64,000 bases of DNA from NCBI RefSeq assembly GCF_009765985.1, contig NZ_LMUM01000037.1, positions 318,113-382,112 of the forward strand. The letters are read 5' to 3'. Source of the stretch: Acidobacterium sp. S8 (lineage in GTDB: Bacteria; Acidobacteriota; Terriglobia; Terriglobales; Acidobacteriaceae). The notes under the pieces are model-generated. The model saw nothing but the letters and a program-made list of their open reading frames with translations. It was not told where the DNA came from and did not search any database. A program made the translations under genes and the position numbers. Below are positions 44,575 to 53,471 of this stretch, in pieces (position 1 is the stretch's first letter; every line of letters starts with the position of its first letter).

Positions 44575-45417
44575 ATGAAAGTGTCATTTTCGCGGTGCTC
44601 GCTACCGCTTGGGTTTTTTCTCAGAACGCCTTGGTTGATGTTGATTGTGATCGTTGCGGCTTTTGCCTCCAGACTCTTTGCACAGCAGACCGATGTGACT
44701 CGTCCGCGCTTAAGTCACCAATCTCAGCCAATTTCTCAAAGCGCAATTTCAAACGAAGCGACGGCTAGTGCGGATTCCGATCCGGAAGACATTTCAGCTA
44801 AAGCATCGGGCATCGTACTTAAAAACGGACTCACTTTGCCGACCACCGGACATGTATGGGCTGCAGACGTTTTCGAAGGAAAGTCACAACTCATTCAATT
44901 GAAGTATGTGCCTACCGACATCGATAAGCACGCTGGATCAAATCTGTTAAAGGCTAACATGGCCCCATTTGTATATAAGCCAAAGCAAACAGTCGAGATT
45001 CAAGGGGCTATCGCGAATACGCGGTTGCATGACCCTCATACTGTGATCTACATACGCGGATATGGATCGACTGATGAAGATGCGGCTGCCTCGGCGGAGA
45101 TTACTTCTACGCAGAGCGAAATGGTTCTTGTGAGTCTTGAATCTAAAAAAGATCGGAGAATCGTCAGTACAATTGCATTCACGCAGGTCACAGGAAATGC
45201 TGCGCGAAATAGTCAGGCGATCAACGTCACAATTGAGAGAGTAGATGATACGGATTGGAAGAAAATCACACCGCGAGAACCCTTGACGCCAGGTGAATAT
45301 GCGCTTGCGCCCATGCCTCGGGGGCAGAATCTTTTTCCGACCGCTGTGTTTGATTTTGCAGTGGATCCGACGGCACCGTCTAACGTCGACTCGATCACGC
45401 AGAGTACTCGACCATAA
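44575..45417 (+). CDS. Secreted or membrane-anchored protein of unknown function
   Basis: A 280-residue protein. A basic N-terminus leads into a hydrophobic stretch (LMLIVIVAAFASRLFAQ), probably a signal peptide, then LTLPTTGHVWAADVFEGKSQLIQLKYVPTDID, NLLKANMAPFVYKPKQTVEIQGA and VIYIRGYGSTDED. Such a HVWxxD-F-x-x-K-x-x-Q-L-x-x-L-x-Y segment followed by KAxMAPFVYKP is a recurrent pattern in acidobacterial secreted proteins of unknown role. The C-terminal part is beta-rich and ends with charged residues. Upstream sequence is AT-rich and lower in GC than its neighbours, but the coding part is ordinary. Confidence 0.6.
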   Translation: MKVSFSRCSLPLGFFLRTPWLMLIVIVAAFASRLFAQQTDVTRPRLSHQSQPISQSAISNEATASADSDPEDISAKASGIVLKNGLTLPTTGHVWAADVFEGKSQLIQLKYVPTDIDKHAGSNLLKANMAPFVYKPKQTVEIQGAIANTRLHDPHTVIYIRGYGSTDEDAAASAEITSTQSEMVLVSLESKKDRRIVSTIAFTQVTGNAARNSQAINVTIERVDDTDWKKITPREPLTPGEYALAPMPRGQNLFPTAVFDFAVDPTAPSNVDSITQSTRP

Positions 45418-45487
45418 GGGACGATCCTCCGCGGGAATTGGGAGTGAAGCTTTCCGTCGTTCTTATGAATAGAAATCTTCTGATTGA

Positions 45488-46219
45488 TTAGCCGGTCTTT
45501 TTCCAGACTAGATCCCAGCTCTCGCGGCGATCGACGAAGCCAGTGATTTTCCCGCTGGCATCGCGCTGGAAGATTCTGCGAATCCGCGGATCGCCTGTGA
45601 TGAAGAAGACGTCACGAAGCTCGGCATTCCATTCCACTGGTGGCCCGCCACCACGTTGACCGATAAGACGGTCTCCTTCCAGATGCAGTGTGTAAACAAG
45701 ATCGCCTGCTGAGTAGCGTCCGACGTAAGTATCCAGTTCGTTTTCGCTCAGTTTCTGGGTTGGCGGGTCCTTCAATACTGCATAGGTATGGACTTGCAGC
45801 AATTTCCAATCATTCTGAGTTTTTTGCCAGGTTTCGGTCGAGAGATACTGAGCCTTAAGTGTCTGGCCGTGATAGTTCTCAGTCTCGTCATCCGTATGGA
45901 TGACCGTGGCAACAGCGCCGTGCAACGTTGCCTGGTAGGAAGAGATCACAAGTGTTCCCGAAGCTCCGGCAGGCAGGGGGGTAAGCTGCTTGAGAAATGC
46001 CGCGCGGTCGATGATCACGCCGTTCTCATCCACGTAAACAGCGCCGCTGGCGAGTGCTTCATCCCAAACTTTCACATTCCCGGGAGCGATCGCATCAAGC
46101 AAAGCCTGATCTTTAGCCCGCAGCGTCTGCGTGACATCTTCTGCCATTAGCAGTCGTTGACCAGGTAACACGGTAGTTAGTAAGGCGGATAGAAGCAGGC
46201 GACGATACATGTCTACCAA
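45488..46219 (-). CDS. DUF4440/SnoaL-like domain protein (secreted)
   Basis: A 243-residue protein with a signal peptide (LLLSALLTTVLPGQRLL). The first domain fits the NTF2-like DUF4440 fold: VTQTLRAKDQALLDAIAPGNVKVWDEALASGAVYVDENG, then YQATLHGAVATVIHTDDE and WKLLQVHTYAVLKDPP. The second part (ELDTYVGRYSAGDLVYTLHLEGDRLIGQRGGGP) resembles a DUF3471-like C-terminal beta domain. No catalytic residue can be assigned; NTF2-like domains bind small ligands or act as enzymes. It lies on the minus strand past the chemoreceptor terminator. Confidence 0.72.
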   Translation of the reverse strand: MVDMYRRLLLSALLTTVLPGQRLLMAEDVTQTLRAKDQALLDAIAPGNVKVWDEALASGAVYVDENGVIIDRAAFLKQLTPLPAGASGTLVISSYQATLHGAVATVIHTDDETENYHGQTLKAQYLSTETWQKTQNDWKLLQVHTYAVLKDPPTQKLSENELDTYVGRYSAGDLVYTLHLEGDRLIGQRGGGPPVEWNAELRDVFFITGDPRIRRIFQRDASGKITGFVDRRESWDLVWKKTG

Positions 46220-46224
46220 AATAG

Positions 46225-46254
46225 AAAAGGCAGAGCTGGATGGCTCTGCCTTTT
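46225..46254 (-). terminator. Intrinsic terminator of the chemoreceptor gene
   Basis: A 12-bp perfect stem (AAAAGGCAGAGC / GCTCTGCCTTTT) with a 6-base loop lies 21 bases past the chemoreceptor stop. On the minus strand the stem closes with a T-rich end followed by CTATTTT. Confidence 0.75.
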
Positions 46255-46275
46255 CCGGTGAAACGTGCGTAATCT

Positions 46276-48007
46276 TCAGTCGCCGTAGGCAGGGGCTGGC
46301 TGAATCGAAAGCCCGTGAACGGGAACGGTTGTTCTACGGATTGACGCACGCCCTTCTTCCAGCTTGAAGTTAGCGATATGCTCCTGAAGACGTCTGGCGC
46401 CTGTCTGTACCGAGTTGACGATAGAGTTGCTCTCGGGAATGGAAGCGGCGTTCTCTTCGCCGAGACGGTTGATGATGTCGACATTGGCGCTCGACTGACG
46501 CGCTGCTTCCGATTGCTGCATGGCTGCAGCGGCGATCTGCGCTATCATGCTGTCCACCTGATCGGCCATGTGGATGATGCGCTGCAGCGCTTCTCCAGCG
46601 CGAGTGGTTGTCTCTACGCCGTCGTTGACAATGCCGGTGCCGGTTTCCATGGCTTCGACCGCCGAGCGTGTATGCACCTGGATGCCTTCGATCATCTGCC
46701 CGATTTCGCTCGTTGCGTTGCGCGTGCTCTCTGCCAGACGGCGCACTTCGCCAGCGACGACGGCAAAGCCGCGCCCCTGTTCGCCGGCACGGGCCGCTTC
46801 AATGGCAGCGTTCAGAGCCAGCAGGTTGGTCTTCTGCGCGATCTCTTCGATCACGTTGACGATGCGAATGATCTGTTCGGATTCCTTGCCAAGACGTTGT
46901 ACCGTTGCGGCGGTGTTTCGAACGGAGTCAGCAATCGACTGCATGCTGACCAGCATCTGCTCGACAGTCGAGCCGCCGGTGCGTGCTGTCTTCGAGGCTT
47001 CCTTCGCATTTTCGGCAGCATTCTGCGCGTGGCGCGAAACTTCAGAGATGCTGATCGACATCTCCTGCATGGCGGTTGCTGCCTGCTGTGTCTGCAGGCT
47101 CTGCTCCTTCATGCGGCGGAAGGATTCCGTGGACGAATGAGCCAGTTTCTCGGCATCACCATTTACGGTGTTGGAAATCTCCATCATAGTGCCGATCATC
47201 TCGCGCAGATTTTCCTGCATGCGGTTGATCGAGCTGGCGAGGCTGTCCGACCTCATCGTTGGAATCCATATGGAGCATCTCACCCGTCAGATCGCCTTCG
47301 GCAATCTGCTGCGCAAGGTTGGCGACGGTGACTACTGAGCGCACGACGCGGCGAATGGTGAATTCGGCTAGCAAGGAGCCAACTACGCCGCCGAAGAAAA
47401 TGGAGAGCCAGAGATAAATCGCCTCCAGTCGAATGACATGTACCGTTTCATTCAGATTGCGATTGGTGCCGCTCATCGTAGCTTCCACTACGGAGGCCGC
47501 AGCCTTTTTGAAGCTGTCCTCGTGATCGGAGACCTCGCCCTGCAGCATATCGTAGGCCTTGCTGGTGGCGTCGCTGCCCTGGCCAATCGCCATCGCGGCA
47601 ACGCGCTCCTGGCCTTGTTCAAAGGCGCGATACTCATTCAGCATGGTGTCGACCTGCCCCGAACCGGCGAGGCCGTCGACGATCTGGCGACTGTCCTGAA
47701 TCCGTGCAAGCGCCTGGTTGGCTTCATTCCTGCTCTTGTCGAGCGCGGTACGGTACCGGCTGGCCATGTTGGGATCGACGCCGAAGAGCATGTATGCCTT
47801 CAAAGCATTGGACGAGTCGAGCACGGCGACACGCAGGTCGCGCACCGCTGTCAGCGCCGGAATCTGTTCGGTGGCAACGCTAGCAGAAAGCTGGCTCGCC
47901 TGCCGCATCTTGAGATAAGCGGCAGCGGAGCCGAGCAGGATGCTCAGCACCAGCACGCCGGTGCTGAGACGGAGTTTGTTGGTGAGGCGCGACTGCGTAA
48001 ATGACAT
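46276..48007 (-). pseudogene. Methyl-accepting chemotaxis protein (HAMP + signalling domain), frameshifted near 47249
   Basis: The N-terminal half (ATG 48007, with AAGGA upstream) has a membrane helix, a ~150-residue periplasmic helical sensor domain of the 4HB type, a second helix (YLWLSIFFGGVVGSLLAEF) and a HAMP domain reaching MDSNDEVG. The frame then gives [11 protein letters not shown] and a stop at 47156. The other frame resumes at [13 protein letters not shown] and continues through [38 protein letters not shown], the signalling tip, to 46276. One missing base after GTCGG (giving DEVGDSLAS) would restore a ~575-residue chemoreceptor. No C-terminal CheR/CheB-tethering peptide is seen. 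A TonB-like protein precedes it by 30 bases. Confidence 0.85.
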
Positions 48008-48036
48008 GATCATTGTCCTTGGGGAATACAGATGAG

Positions 48037-48393
48037 TTAGTTCGCTTCGAAATTGATGTCGATGCCTACAGTTGCTGCGCCGTCGCCGGGAACGAACTTC
48101 CAGCGCTTCACTGCATCTTCTGCCGCAGGGCTAAGCATCTTGTTGCCCGTGGTGGCTTTCGCCGCTGTGACGCTGCCGTCGGGGGCAACAGAAGCTTCGA
48201 CATGCACCACACCCGAAATGCGCATGCGCTTCGCAATTTCCGGATAAACGGGAGGAACGCGCTTTTCCACACGGCGATCCTCTGCATGCCCCGGCAGTGA
48301 AAAAAGCAGGCAGGCAAGCGCTGCGAGTAAAAGCAAAGCAGTGTGCTGGAAGCCAGCAGCGAAAGCAGATTTACGGAGTTGAAGGAAATTCAT
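48037..48393 (-). CDS. TonB C-terminal domain protein
   Basis: A 118-residue protein with an N-terminal hydrophobic segment (HTALLLLAALACLLFSLPGHA) and a TonB-type C-terminal domain: VPPVYPEIAKRMRISGVVHVEASVAPDGSVTAAKATTGNKMLSPAAEDAVKRWKF. The P-x-Y-P-E-x-A-x-x-x-x-x-x-G-x-V start and the A-x-x-x-V-x-x-W-x-F end are the classic TonB_C pattern. It lacks the long Pro-rich linker of true TonB and ends in a signal-like leader, so it is a short variant, perhaps a stand-alone periplasmic domain. It immediately precedes the chemoreceptor gene in the same direction. Confidence 0.8.
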   Translation of the reverse strand: MNFLQLRKSAFAAGFQHTALLLLAALACLLFSLPGHAEDRRVEKRVPPVYPEIAKRMRISGVVHVEASVAPDGSVTAAKATTGNKMLSPAAEDAVKRWKFVPGDGAATVGIDINFEAN

Positions 48394-48486
48394 AGGACCT
48401 CTCGCGGGCGGAGAAACCGCCGTTTGAGGCCTTATCGGCAGAACGAAGACGAGCTTGAGAGAAAAGCGACGAAGGTGCCGCCCGCG

Positions 48487-49065
48487 TCAGCTCTGCCGGG
48501 GAATGGCAGCAAAGGTCAGGTCGGTTGCGGCACTGCCGGTCGCAGCACGCCATTCCTCAAACAAGCGACCATAGCTTAAGGTAATCAACTCGCTGGGCTC
48601 CAGTTTCAGCTTGCGGCTGATCGTGTCGATCCACTCTTCAGGGCCCTCGAGTTCGGCGAAGAGTCCGATCGGTGTTTCGTCAATGACGCAGTGGCCTTCA
48701 TGATCGGCATATTCCGTCCGCCACTTCTCATAAGTAAACGCTGAAGAATAGCCAAGCTGCGTAAAGATCGTTGCCATGGCCTCGCCGTCTTTGACTTCCG
48801 TCTCCGTCTCCACTCTGCGTTTGTGGCGGCCTGTAGGATCATTGTCTTTTGGCAGACATTTGTGGGTCACCACCCAGCGCTCTCCATATTGGCGGACACG
48901 CAGAATGGACTGCAGCGCGCGTAGAGCGCGATCCGGCGTATCGAACAATACATTTTTTTCGAAGGTGCGCGGAGTAATCTGCCGAAAGCCAAGTTCGTCC
49001 AGCTTGCGCTCCAGCGCAGGACCATCGGCGACGCGGAACTTCACCTCGATCTCAACAGCGCTCAT
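48487..49065 (-). CDS. CYTH-domain protein (CyaB-type class IV adenylate cyclase or triphosphatase)
   Basis: A 192-residue protein from ATG 49065. It begins MSAVEIEVKFRVADGP, containing the defining ExExK motif (EIEVKF). Downstream, IRVRQYGERWVVTHKCL-like charged strands (ILRVRQYGERWVVTHK), HKRRVETETEV and GHCVIDETPIGLFAELEG form the inner face of the triphosphate tunnel. The fold is used by class IV adenylate cyclases, thiamine triphosphatases and polyphosphatases; sequence alone does not choose. It is cytosolic, and divergent from sua5. Confidence 0.82.
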   Translation of the reverse strand: MSAVEIEVKFRVADGPALERKLDELGFRQITPRTFEKNVLFDTPDRALRALQSILRVRQYGERWVVTHKCLPKDNDPTGRHKRRVETETEVKDGEAMATIFTQLGYSSAFTYEKWRTEYADHEGHCVIDETPIGLFAELEGPEEWIDTISRKLKLEPSELITLSYGRLFEEWRAATGSAATDLTFAAIPRQS

Positions 49066-49148
49066 GTATTCAGTATAGGGGATAAGCGGATGGGATATGG
49101 AGTGAGCGTGACGCCTGTTCACAACCAACTAAGCCCTAAAATAAATCC

Positions 49149-50210
49149 ATGCTCACTGTGAGACTTACCGTTGATTCCCGGGATCTGTCATCGCCCGCCT
49201 CTCAGGCGTCTCTGCAGCGGGCGGCAGAGATTCTGCGCGGCGGCGGCACAGTCGCCCTGCCGACAGAGACCGTATACGGACTTGGCGCCAGTGCGCTTGA
49301 TTCTCAGGCCATCGCGAAAATCTTCGCTGCGAAAGAGCGGCCCTCGTGGGACCCTCTGATCGTGCATATCTCAGACGAGAAAATGTTGGCGGAAGTGACG
49401 GCATCGATACCTCCGAATGCCGCGAAACTCATCGACGCATTCTGGCCCGGCCCGCTTACACTGCTTTTGCCAAAGGGTGCAGCCGTTCCCGACGCAATCA
49501 CAGCTGGCCGTCCGCGCGTCGGCATACGCATGCCGCAGCACCCCGTTGCCCACGCGCTCATCAGCGCGGCTGGCATTCCAATCGCTGCTCCCAGCGCCAA
49601 CCGTTTCGGACGTACCAGCCCCACGACTGCGGAGCATGTCGCTGAAGATCTCGACGGCCGCATCGACGCTATTCTCGATTCCGGGGAGACCACGCACGGG
49701 CTTGAGTCTACAGTGGTGGACGCATGCGAAGAACCTTGTGTCATCTACCGTCCCGGCGTTATCACGCTCGAACAGATTCGTGCAGCCGGGGTCGATTCCG
49801 TCATGTTCCGGGAAACAAGCCAGACTGCGGAGGCGACGCCGGACTCACTGCCATCGCCCGGAGTGGGTCTGCGTCACTATGCGCCGAGAGCAAAGCTGAT
49901 TCTCATAGAAGGCGAAAAAGAAATGCAGCGTGCTGCCTTCACCAAGGTAGTAGAAGTGCAGCTGCAGAATGGAATGATCGTCGGCCTGATGCTGGCTGAA
50001 GGATTTCTTCCCCTGACAAAAAGCGATCGCACAATCATCTATCAATGGGGTAAATGGAGCGACGCGGAAGAACTCGCGCAGCGCCTATTTGCCGGTCTGC
50101 GTTTTCTCGACAAGGCAGGAGCCGAGGTGATTGTCTGTCCGTTGCCTTCTACCGGCGGAATTGGTACGGCCATGCGCGACCGCCTGCAAAAAGCAGCGCG
50201 CAGGGAATAA
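49149..50210 (+). CDS. Threonylcarbamoyl-AMP synthase (Sua5/YwlC type)
   Basis: A 353-residue enzyme making threonylcarbamoyl-AMP from Thr, bicarbonate and ATP, for the t6A37 tRNA modification. The YrdC domain is clear: GGTVALPTETVYGLGASA, KERPSWDPLIVHI, FWPGPLTLLLP, RVGIRMPQHPVAHAL and APSANRFGRTSPTTAEHV. The C-terminal Sua5 domain starts after PSPGVGLRHYAPRAKL and continues to TGGIGTAMRDRLQKAA. The length with the second domain is typical of Sua5 rather than short TsaC. It converges with the Hfq-like gene, 4 bases apart. Confidence 0.93.
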   Translation: MLTVRLTVDSRDLSSPASQASLQRAAEILRGGGTVALPTETVYGLGASALDSQAIAKIFAAKERPSWDPLIVHISDEKMLAEVTASIPPNAAKLIDAFWPGPLTLLLPKGAAVPDAITAGRPRVGIRMPQHPVAHALISAAGIPIAAPSANRFGRTSPTTAEHVAEDLDGRIDAILDSGETTHGLESTVVDACEEPCVIYRPGVITLEQIRAAGVDSVMFRETSQTAEATPDSLPSPGVGLRHYAPRAKLILIEGEKEMQRAAFTKVVEVQLQNGMIVGLMLAEGFLPLTKSDRTIIYQWGKWSDAEELAQRLFAGLRFLDKAGAEVIVCPLPSTGGIGTAMRDRLQKAARRE

Positions 50211-50214
50211 AACA

Positions 50215-50664
50215 TTAGCCGCGAGAGTTGTTTTCGCTGGCTTTGTAAAGATACTTGATGCTGGACTTATAGATGAGCGTGCGGCTGTGATTCTTTACCT
50301 TGATCGCGTTGAGGTCATACCACTCGATGACGCCCTCAACGCGCTCTCCATCTTCCAGAATGAAAACCATCGGCGTCTGGCTCTGCGCCTGTTTTTGAAA
50401 ATAGAAAGCCTCCGCGTGCGTGCTCTCGTGCCCATTGTGTGCTGGGTTCATTGCCTGATGGTGCGCGAGAATCCCGGAATCATCGCGTCTGTAGACGGCC
50501 CGATTCTTGAGCACGCGCTCCGGCAGAGTAGGGCGAACGAGCTTACGCGGACCAGCGGGCGGGATGCTGGTCCCGTTTGCAGCTTCCGGAATCTTCTCCG
50601 AGGCAGAATCATCCGAACGCAAGCTGCGCGCATCCGGAAGAGGAATTGGGGACGGGTTCGCCAT
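50215..50664 (-). CDS. Hfq/Sm-like protein with long N-terminal extension
   Basis: A 149-residue protein whose C-terminal ~65 residues resemble Hfq: EAFYFQKQAQSQTPMVFILEDGERVEGVIEWYDLNAIKVKN (Sm1; compare [21 protein letters not shown] of E. coli) and LIYKSSIKYLYK (Sm2, where the normal Y-K-H is Y-K-S). The first ~80 residues are Pro-rich and disordered (PLPDARSLRSDDSASEK). Standard Hfq has no such N-terminal extension and the histidine in YKH contributes to RNA binding, so ligand preference may differ. It probably acts as an RNA chaperone. It follows holB by 229 bases. Confidence 0.68.
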   Translation of the reverse strand: MANPSPIPLPDARSLRSDDSASEKIPEAANGTSIPPAGPRKLVRPTLPERVLKNRAVYRRDDSGILAHHQAMNPAHNGHESTHAEAFYFQKQAQSQTPMVFILEDGERVEGVIEWYDLNAIKVKNHSRTLIYKSSIKYLYKASENNSRG

Positions 50665-50893
50665 AGTTTTTTAAAGCGATACTTACAAAGATAAGATGCT
50701 TTCCGCCTTTCCGGGATGACTCCAGCGGCGGGTCATCGTCTCTGCGTGACCGCATACATTTGTGGTGTATTAGCTGTATCGTAGCCTAGAAACCCGGTGG
50801 GAGAAACCAACTTTTGGTGGATACCACCTGCATTTTTATCAGATATTCGCAGAAAGCGATGTGGAAGCGTTTTCTCGCTCTTCTCGTAAATGA

Positions 50894-52027
50894 TCAGCGG
50901 ACAGCGATGTCGGCGGCGAAAGCGTCCAGCGCCAGCGAACGGAGCAGATTGCGCCGCATTCCCGCCTGTACGCTTTGCATGCTGCGCGCCGTGTTTTCGA
51001 TCCACTCGAAGGAAACCGCTGCGGCCATTGTAGTGAGTTCCGCCTGCAGATCGATATTGCGAATCAAGCTGCTCTGTCCGCTCTGGATAAGCAGAACGTC
51101 TTCAAGAAGGCTATACATTGCGCGCAGCATGCCTTGTGTCTTTTCCTGACCTTCGGCACCTGCGCGATAAGTTTCTGTTATGCGAAAGAGTGTGGAATGA
51201 TCTGCATCATGCGTGGCATGGCGCAGCAGCACCAGTGCGTCCTGCCGGTAAGTGAGATATCGGTCGAGATCGAATCCCAGCGCCGCGCCCACAGCGCCCT
51301 GCGCCAATCGCGCTACGAGTGAGCGCTGCGCCGGACGAAGCTCGGTACGGCGTTGCGCTATCAGTTGTTCAAGCTGTTCTACAGGAATAGCGCCCAGCCG
51401 CACCAAACCAGCGCGTGAACGGATCGTCGGAAGCAGCTCGCCAGTGTTCTCTGCCAGCAAGAAGATACTGGCATGCTGAGGCGGCTCTTCCAGAATCTTC
51501 AATAGCGAGTTGGCTGCCTCCTTCATAAACGAGGCGCCGGTAAATATGTAGACAGCGCGTTTGGCATCGGCTGGCATGCGATAGATTTCCCGGATGACGG
51601 TGCGAACCTGCCCTACCTTGATGAGCAGCTGCGGAGGATCAGGCGGAATCACCAGCACATCGGGATGTGTCTGGATAAGGATGCGCGTTTCCTTTTTATC
51701 CACGTCGCGCAGCTCGTCGCGTGTTGCGACAGCCTCTTCCACGCGCATTTCAAGCGGCATTGCCTGTGCAATGCGTGTGCAGTTGCGGCACTCGCCGCAA
51801 AAATCGGGCAGCCCGTCGGTTTCGGTAGGATGAAGGCAGTTTGCCGCCATCGCCAGCATTAAGGCCAGCGTGTACTTGCCCGATCCGCGCGGTCCGGCAA
51901 GAATGAGCGCCTGCGGCAGCCTATCCTGCGCGATGCTTTCGCGTAGATGCTGCACCGCTGATTCATTGCCTAGAAAATCCCGAAAGCCCACACTTTGAGG
52001 GTATCGGCTCAGTGCCGTTCGCGGCAA
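50894..52027 (-). CDS. holB: DNA polymerase III delta-prime-like subunit
   Basis: A 377-residue clamp-loader protein. The N-terminal AAA+ domain has QALILAGPRGSGKYTLA (Walker A with Lys), a Cys cluster (LPDFCGECRNCTRIA) of the expected zinc type, and a Walker-B/SRC region (AVYIFTGASFMKEAANSLLKILEEPP, with LPTIRSRAGLVRLG). The sensor arginine is in SRAG. The delta-prime subunit opens the beta clamp with tau/gamma and delta. It is one of the tmk-P450-holB row on the minus strand: P450 ends 42 bases upstream and tmk lies beyond that. Confidence 0.92.
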   Translation of the reverse strand: MPRTALSRYPQSVGFRDFLGNESAVQHLRESIAQDRLPQALILAGPRGSGKYTLALMLAMAANCLHPTETDGLPDFCGECRNCTRIAQAMPLEMRVEEAVATRDELRDVDKKETRILIQTHPDVLVIPPDPPQLLIKVGQVRTVIREIYRMPADAKRAVYIFTGASFMKEAANSLLKILEEPPQHASIFLLAENTGELLPTIRSRAGLVRLGAIPVEQLEQLIAQRRTELRPAQRSLVARLAQGAVGAALGFDLDRYLTYRQDALVLLRHATHDADHSTLFRITETYRAGAEGQEKTQGMLRAMYSLLEDVLLIQSGQSSLIRNIDLQAELTTMAAAVSFEWIENTARSMQSVQAGMRRNLLRSLALDAFAADIAVR

Positions 52028-52069
52028 GTTCCGTCGGGTGCAAAACAGCTCTCATCAGATAGCGGAATA

Positions 52070-53464
52070 TCAGCGCAATCCAGGAACGACACGAATCCCA
52101 TATTTCGGGCGCAAAGTGATCTTGGGTTGGACCTCAATCCGCTGATTTGGAACCAGACGCAGCCGCCAGCGTTGCGCTAGCGTCACCAGGGTCAGAATGG
52201 CCTCCATCCAGGCAAATGACTCACCGATGCACTGCCGGTTGCCGCCGCCAAAAGGGAAGTAAGCAAAACGCGGACGGCCTGTCTTGTTTTCTACAGTGAA
52301 GCGTTCCGGATCGAAGCGTAGCGGGTCGGGGAAGAACGCCGGGTCGCGCTGAATGATGTATTGGCTGAAGAAAATGTAGGTGCCTTCCGGCAATTTATAA
52401 GGACCAATCTCGACATCGGATGTCGCCTGCCGCCCCATCGCCCATGCCGGAGGATAAAGACGCATTGATTCGGCCAGCACCATCTCCGCATAGCGAAGCT
52501 GGGGAAGATCTTCAAGGGTAGGAAGTCTTCCGCCGAGGACGGTATCAATTTCAGCATGAAGTCTGGCTTCCGCCTGTGGATTTTGTCCGAGGAGCAGCCA
52601 CGTCCATGCAAGCGCGTTGGCTACGGTTTCGTATCCGGCAAGAAAGATGGTCAGCACTTCATCGCGGAGTTGCTCATCTGTCATGCCTGTGTGATCGGCT
52701 TCGTCGTCCCGCGATGCCAGCAGCATTGACAACAGATCGCCCCCGTCAACTCCGGATTTGCGCCGGACTTCGATCATGCGATAGACGATTGCATCGAGCC
52801 GTTTTCGTGCGCGCTTGAAGCGCATCAGACCGGGGATCGGCAGATGCAGCAAGTCTTCCGCGCGAGGCAGCGCAACGAGGAAGTTATAAAGCCGCATGAT
52901 GGCGTTGACCTCGTCGTTGATCTGCTGCACGTCGCTGGTGACATCGGAGTTGAAGAGCGTGCGCGCGACGATTTGCAGGGCCAACCGCATCATTTCTGCT
53001 GACGCATCCATCTCCACGCTGGGCTGCCAGGAATCGCGCATCGCGGCAGCGCGTTCAACCATCAAAGAGGCGTAATTCTGGATGCGCTGGCGGTGGAATG
53101 CAGGCGCCGCAATACGGCGTTGCCTCTTGTGAATTTCACCATCGCTTGTGATGAGCCCCTCACCCAACAGAATCTTCATGCGCCGCTGGGTGCGCTCCTT
53201 GATGAAGTTCTGCGGCTGTGAGATCAGCACTTCGCGAATCAGCTCGGGATCGTTTATCACAACTACACGGCTTGGACCGATGCGATAGCTCGAAACGCGA
53301 CCGAAAGTCGCTGCCAGATATTCGAAGAGACGAATCGGATTTCCGGGACGGAAGAAACGACTGAACAGGTACAGGGGCAGGTTGCGTTTTAAGCCGGGAG
53401 GAAGACGATAGCCGCCGCGCACTTCGATAACAGGGCGGTTCTCGATTTGGGAAGCTGTAGCCAC
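52070..53464 (-). CDS. Cytochrome P450 monooxygenase
   Basis: A 464-residue soluble P450. Landmarks: oxygen-binding I-helix FLAGYETVANALAW, the K-helix ExxR (AESMRLYPPAW), PERF meander (RFDPERFTVEN), and the heme loop FPFGGGNRQCIGESFA with cysteine near residue 412. It needs a ferredoxin and reductase; none is adjacent (the Rieske gene at 27443 is a different class). Sequence resembles the bacterial CYP102-type (CYP4-like) fatty acid or terpene hydroxylases, but the substrate is unknown. It sits between tmk (7-base gap) and holB (42-base gap), an unusual place for a P450. Confidence 0.92.
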   Translation of the reverse strand: MATASQIENRPVIEVRGGYRLPPGLKRNLPLYLFSRFFRPGNPIRLFEYLAATFGRVSSYRIGPSRVVVINDPELIREVLISQPQNFIKERTQRRMKILLGEGLITSDGEIHKRQRRIAAPAFHRQRIQNYASLMVERAAAMRDSWQPSVEMDASAEMMRLALQIVARTLFNSDVTSDVQQINDEVNAIMRLYNFLVALPRAEDLLHLPIPGLMRFKRARKRLDAIVYRMIEVRRKSGVDGGDLLSMLLASRDDEADHTGMTDEQLRDEVLTIFLAGYETVANALAWTWLLLGQNPQAEARLHAEIDTVLGGRLPTLEDLPQLRYAEMVLAESMRLYPPAWAMGRQATSDVEIGPYKLPEGTYIFFSQYIIQRDPAFFPDPLRFDPERFTVENKTGRPRFAYFPFGGGNRQCIGESFAWMEAILTLVTLAQRWRLRLVPNQRIEVQPKITLRPKYGIRVVPGLR

Positions 53465-53471
53465 GTGGGAA

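Noticed and set aside
50816-50829. GGTGGATACCACC hairpin after holB
   Set aside because: Stem of only 5 bp with no clear T-tail on the minus strand.
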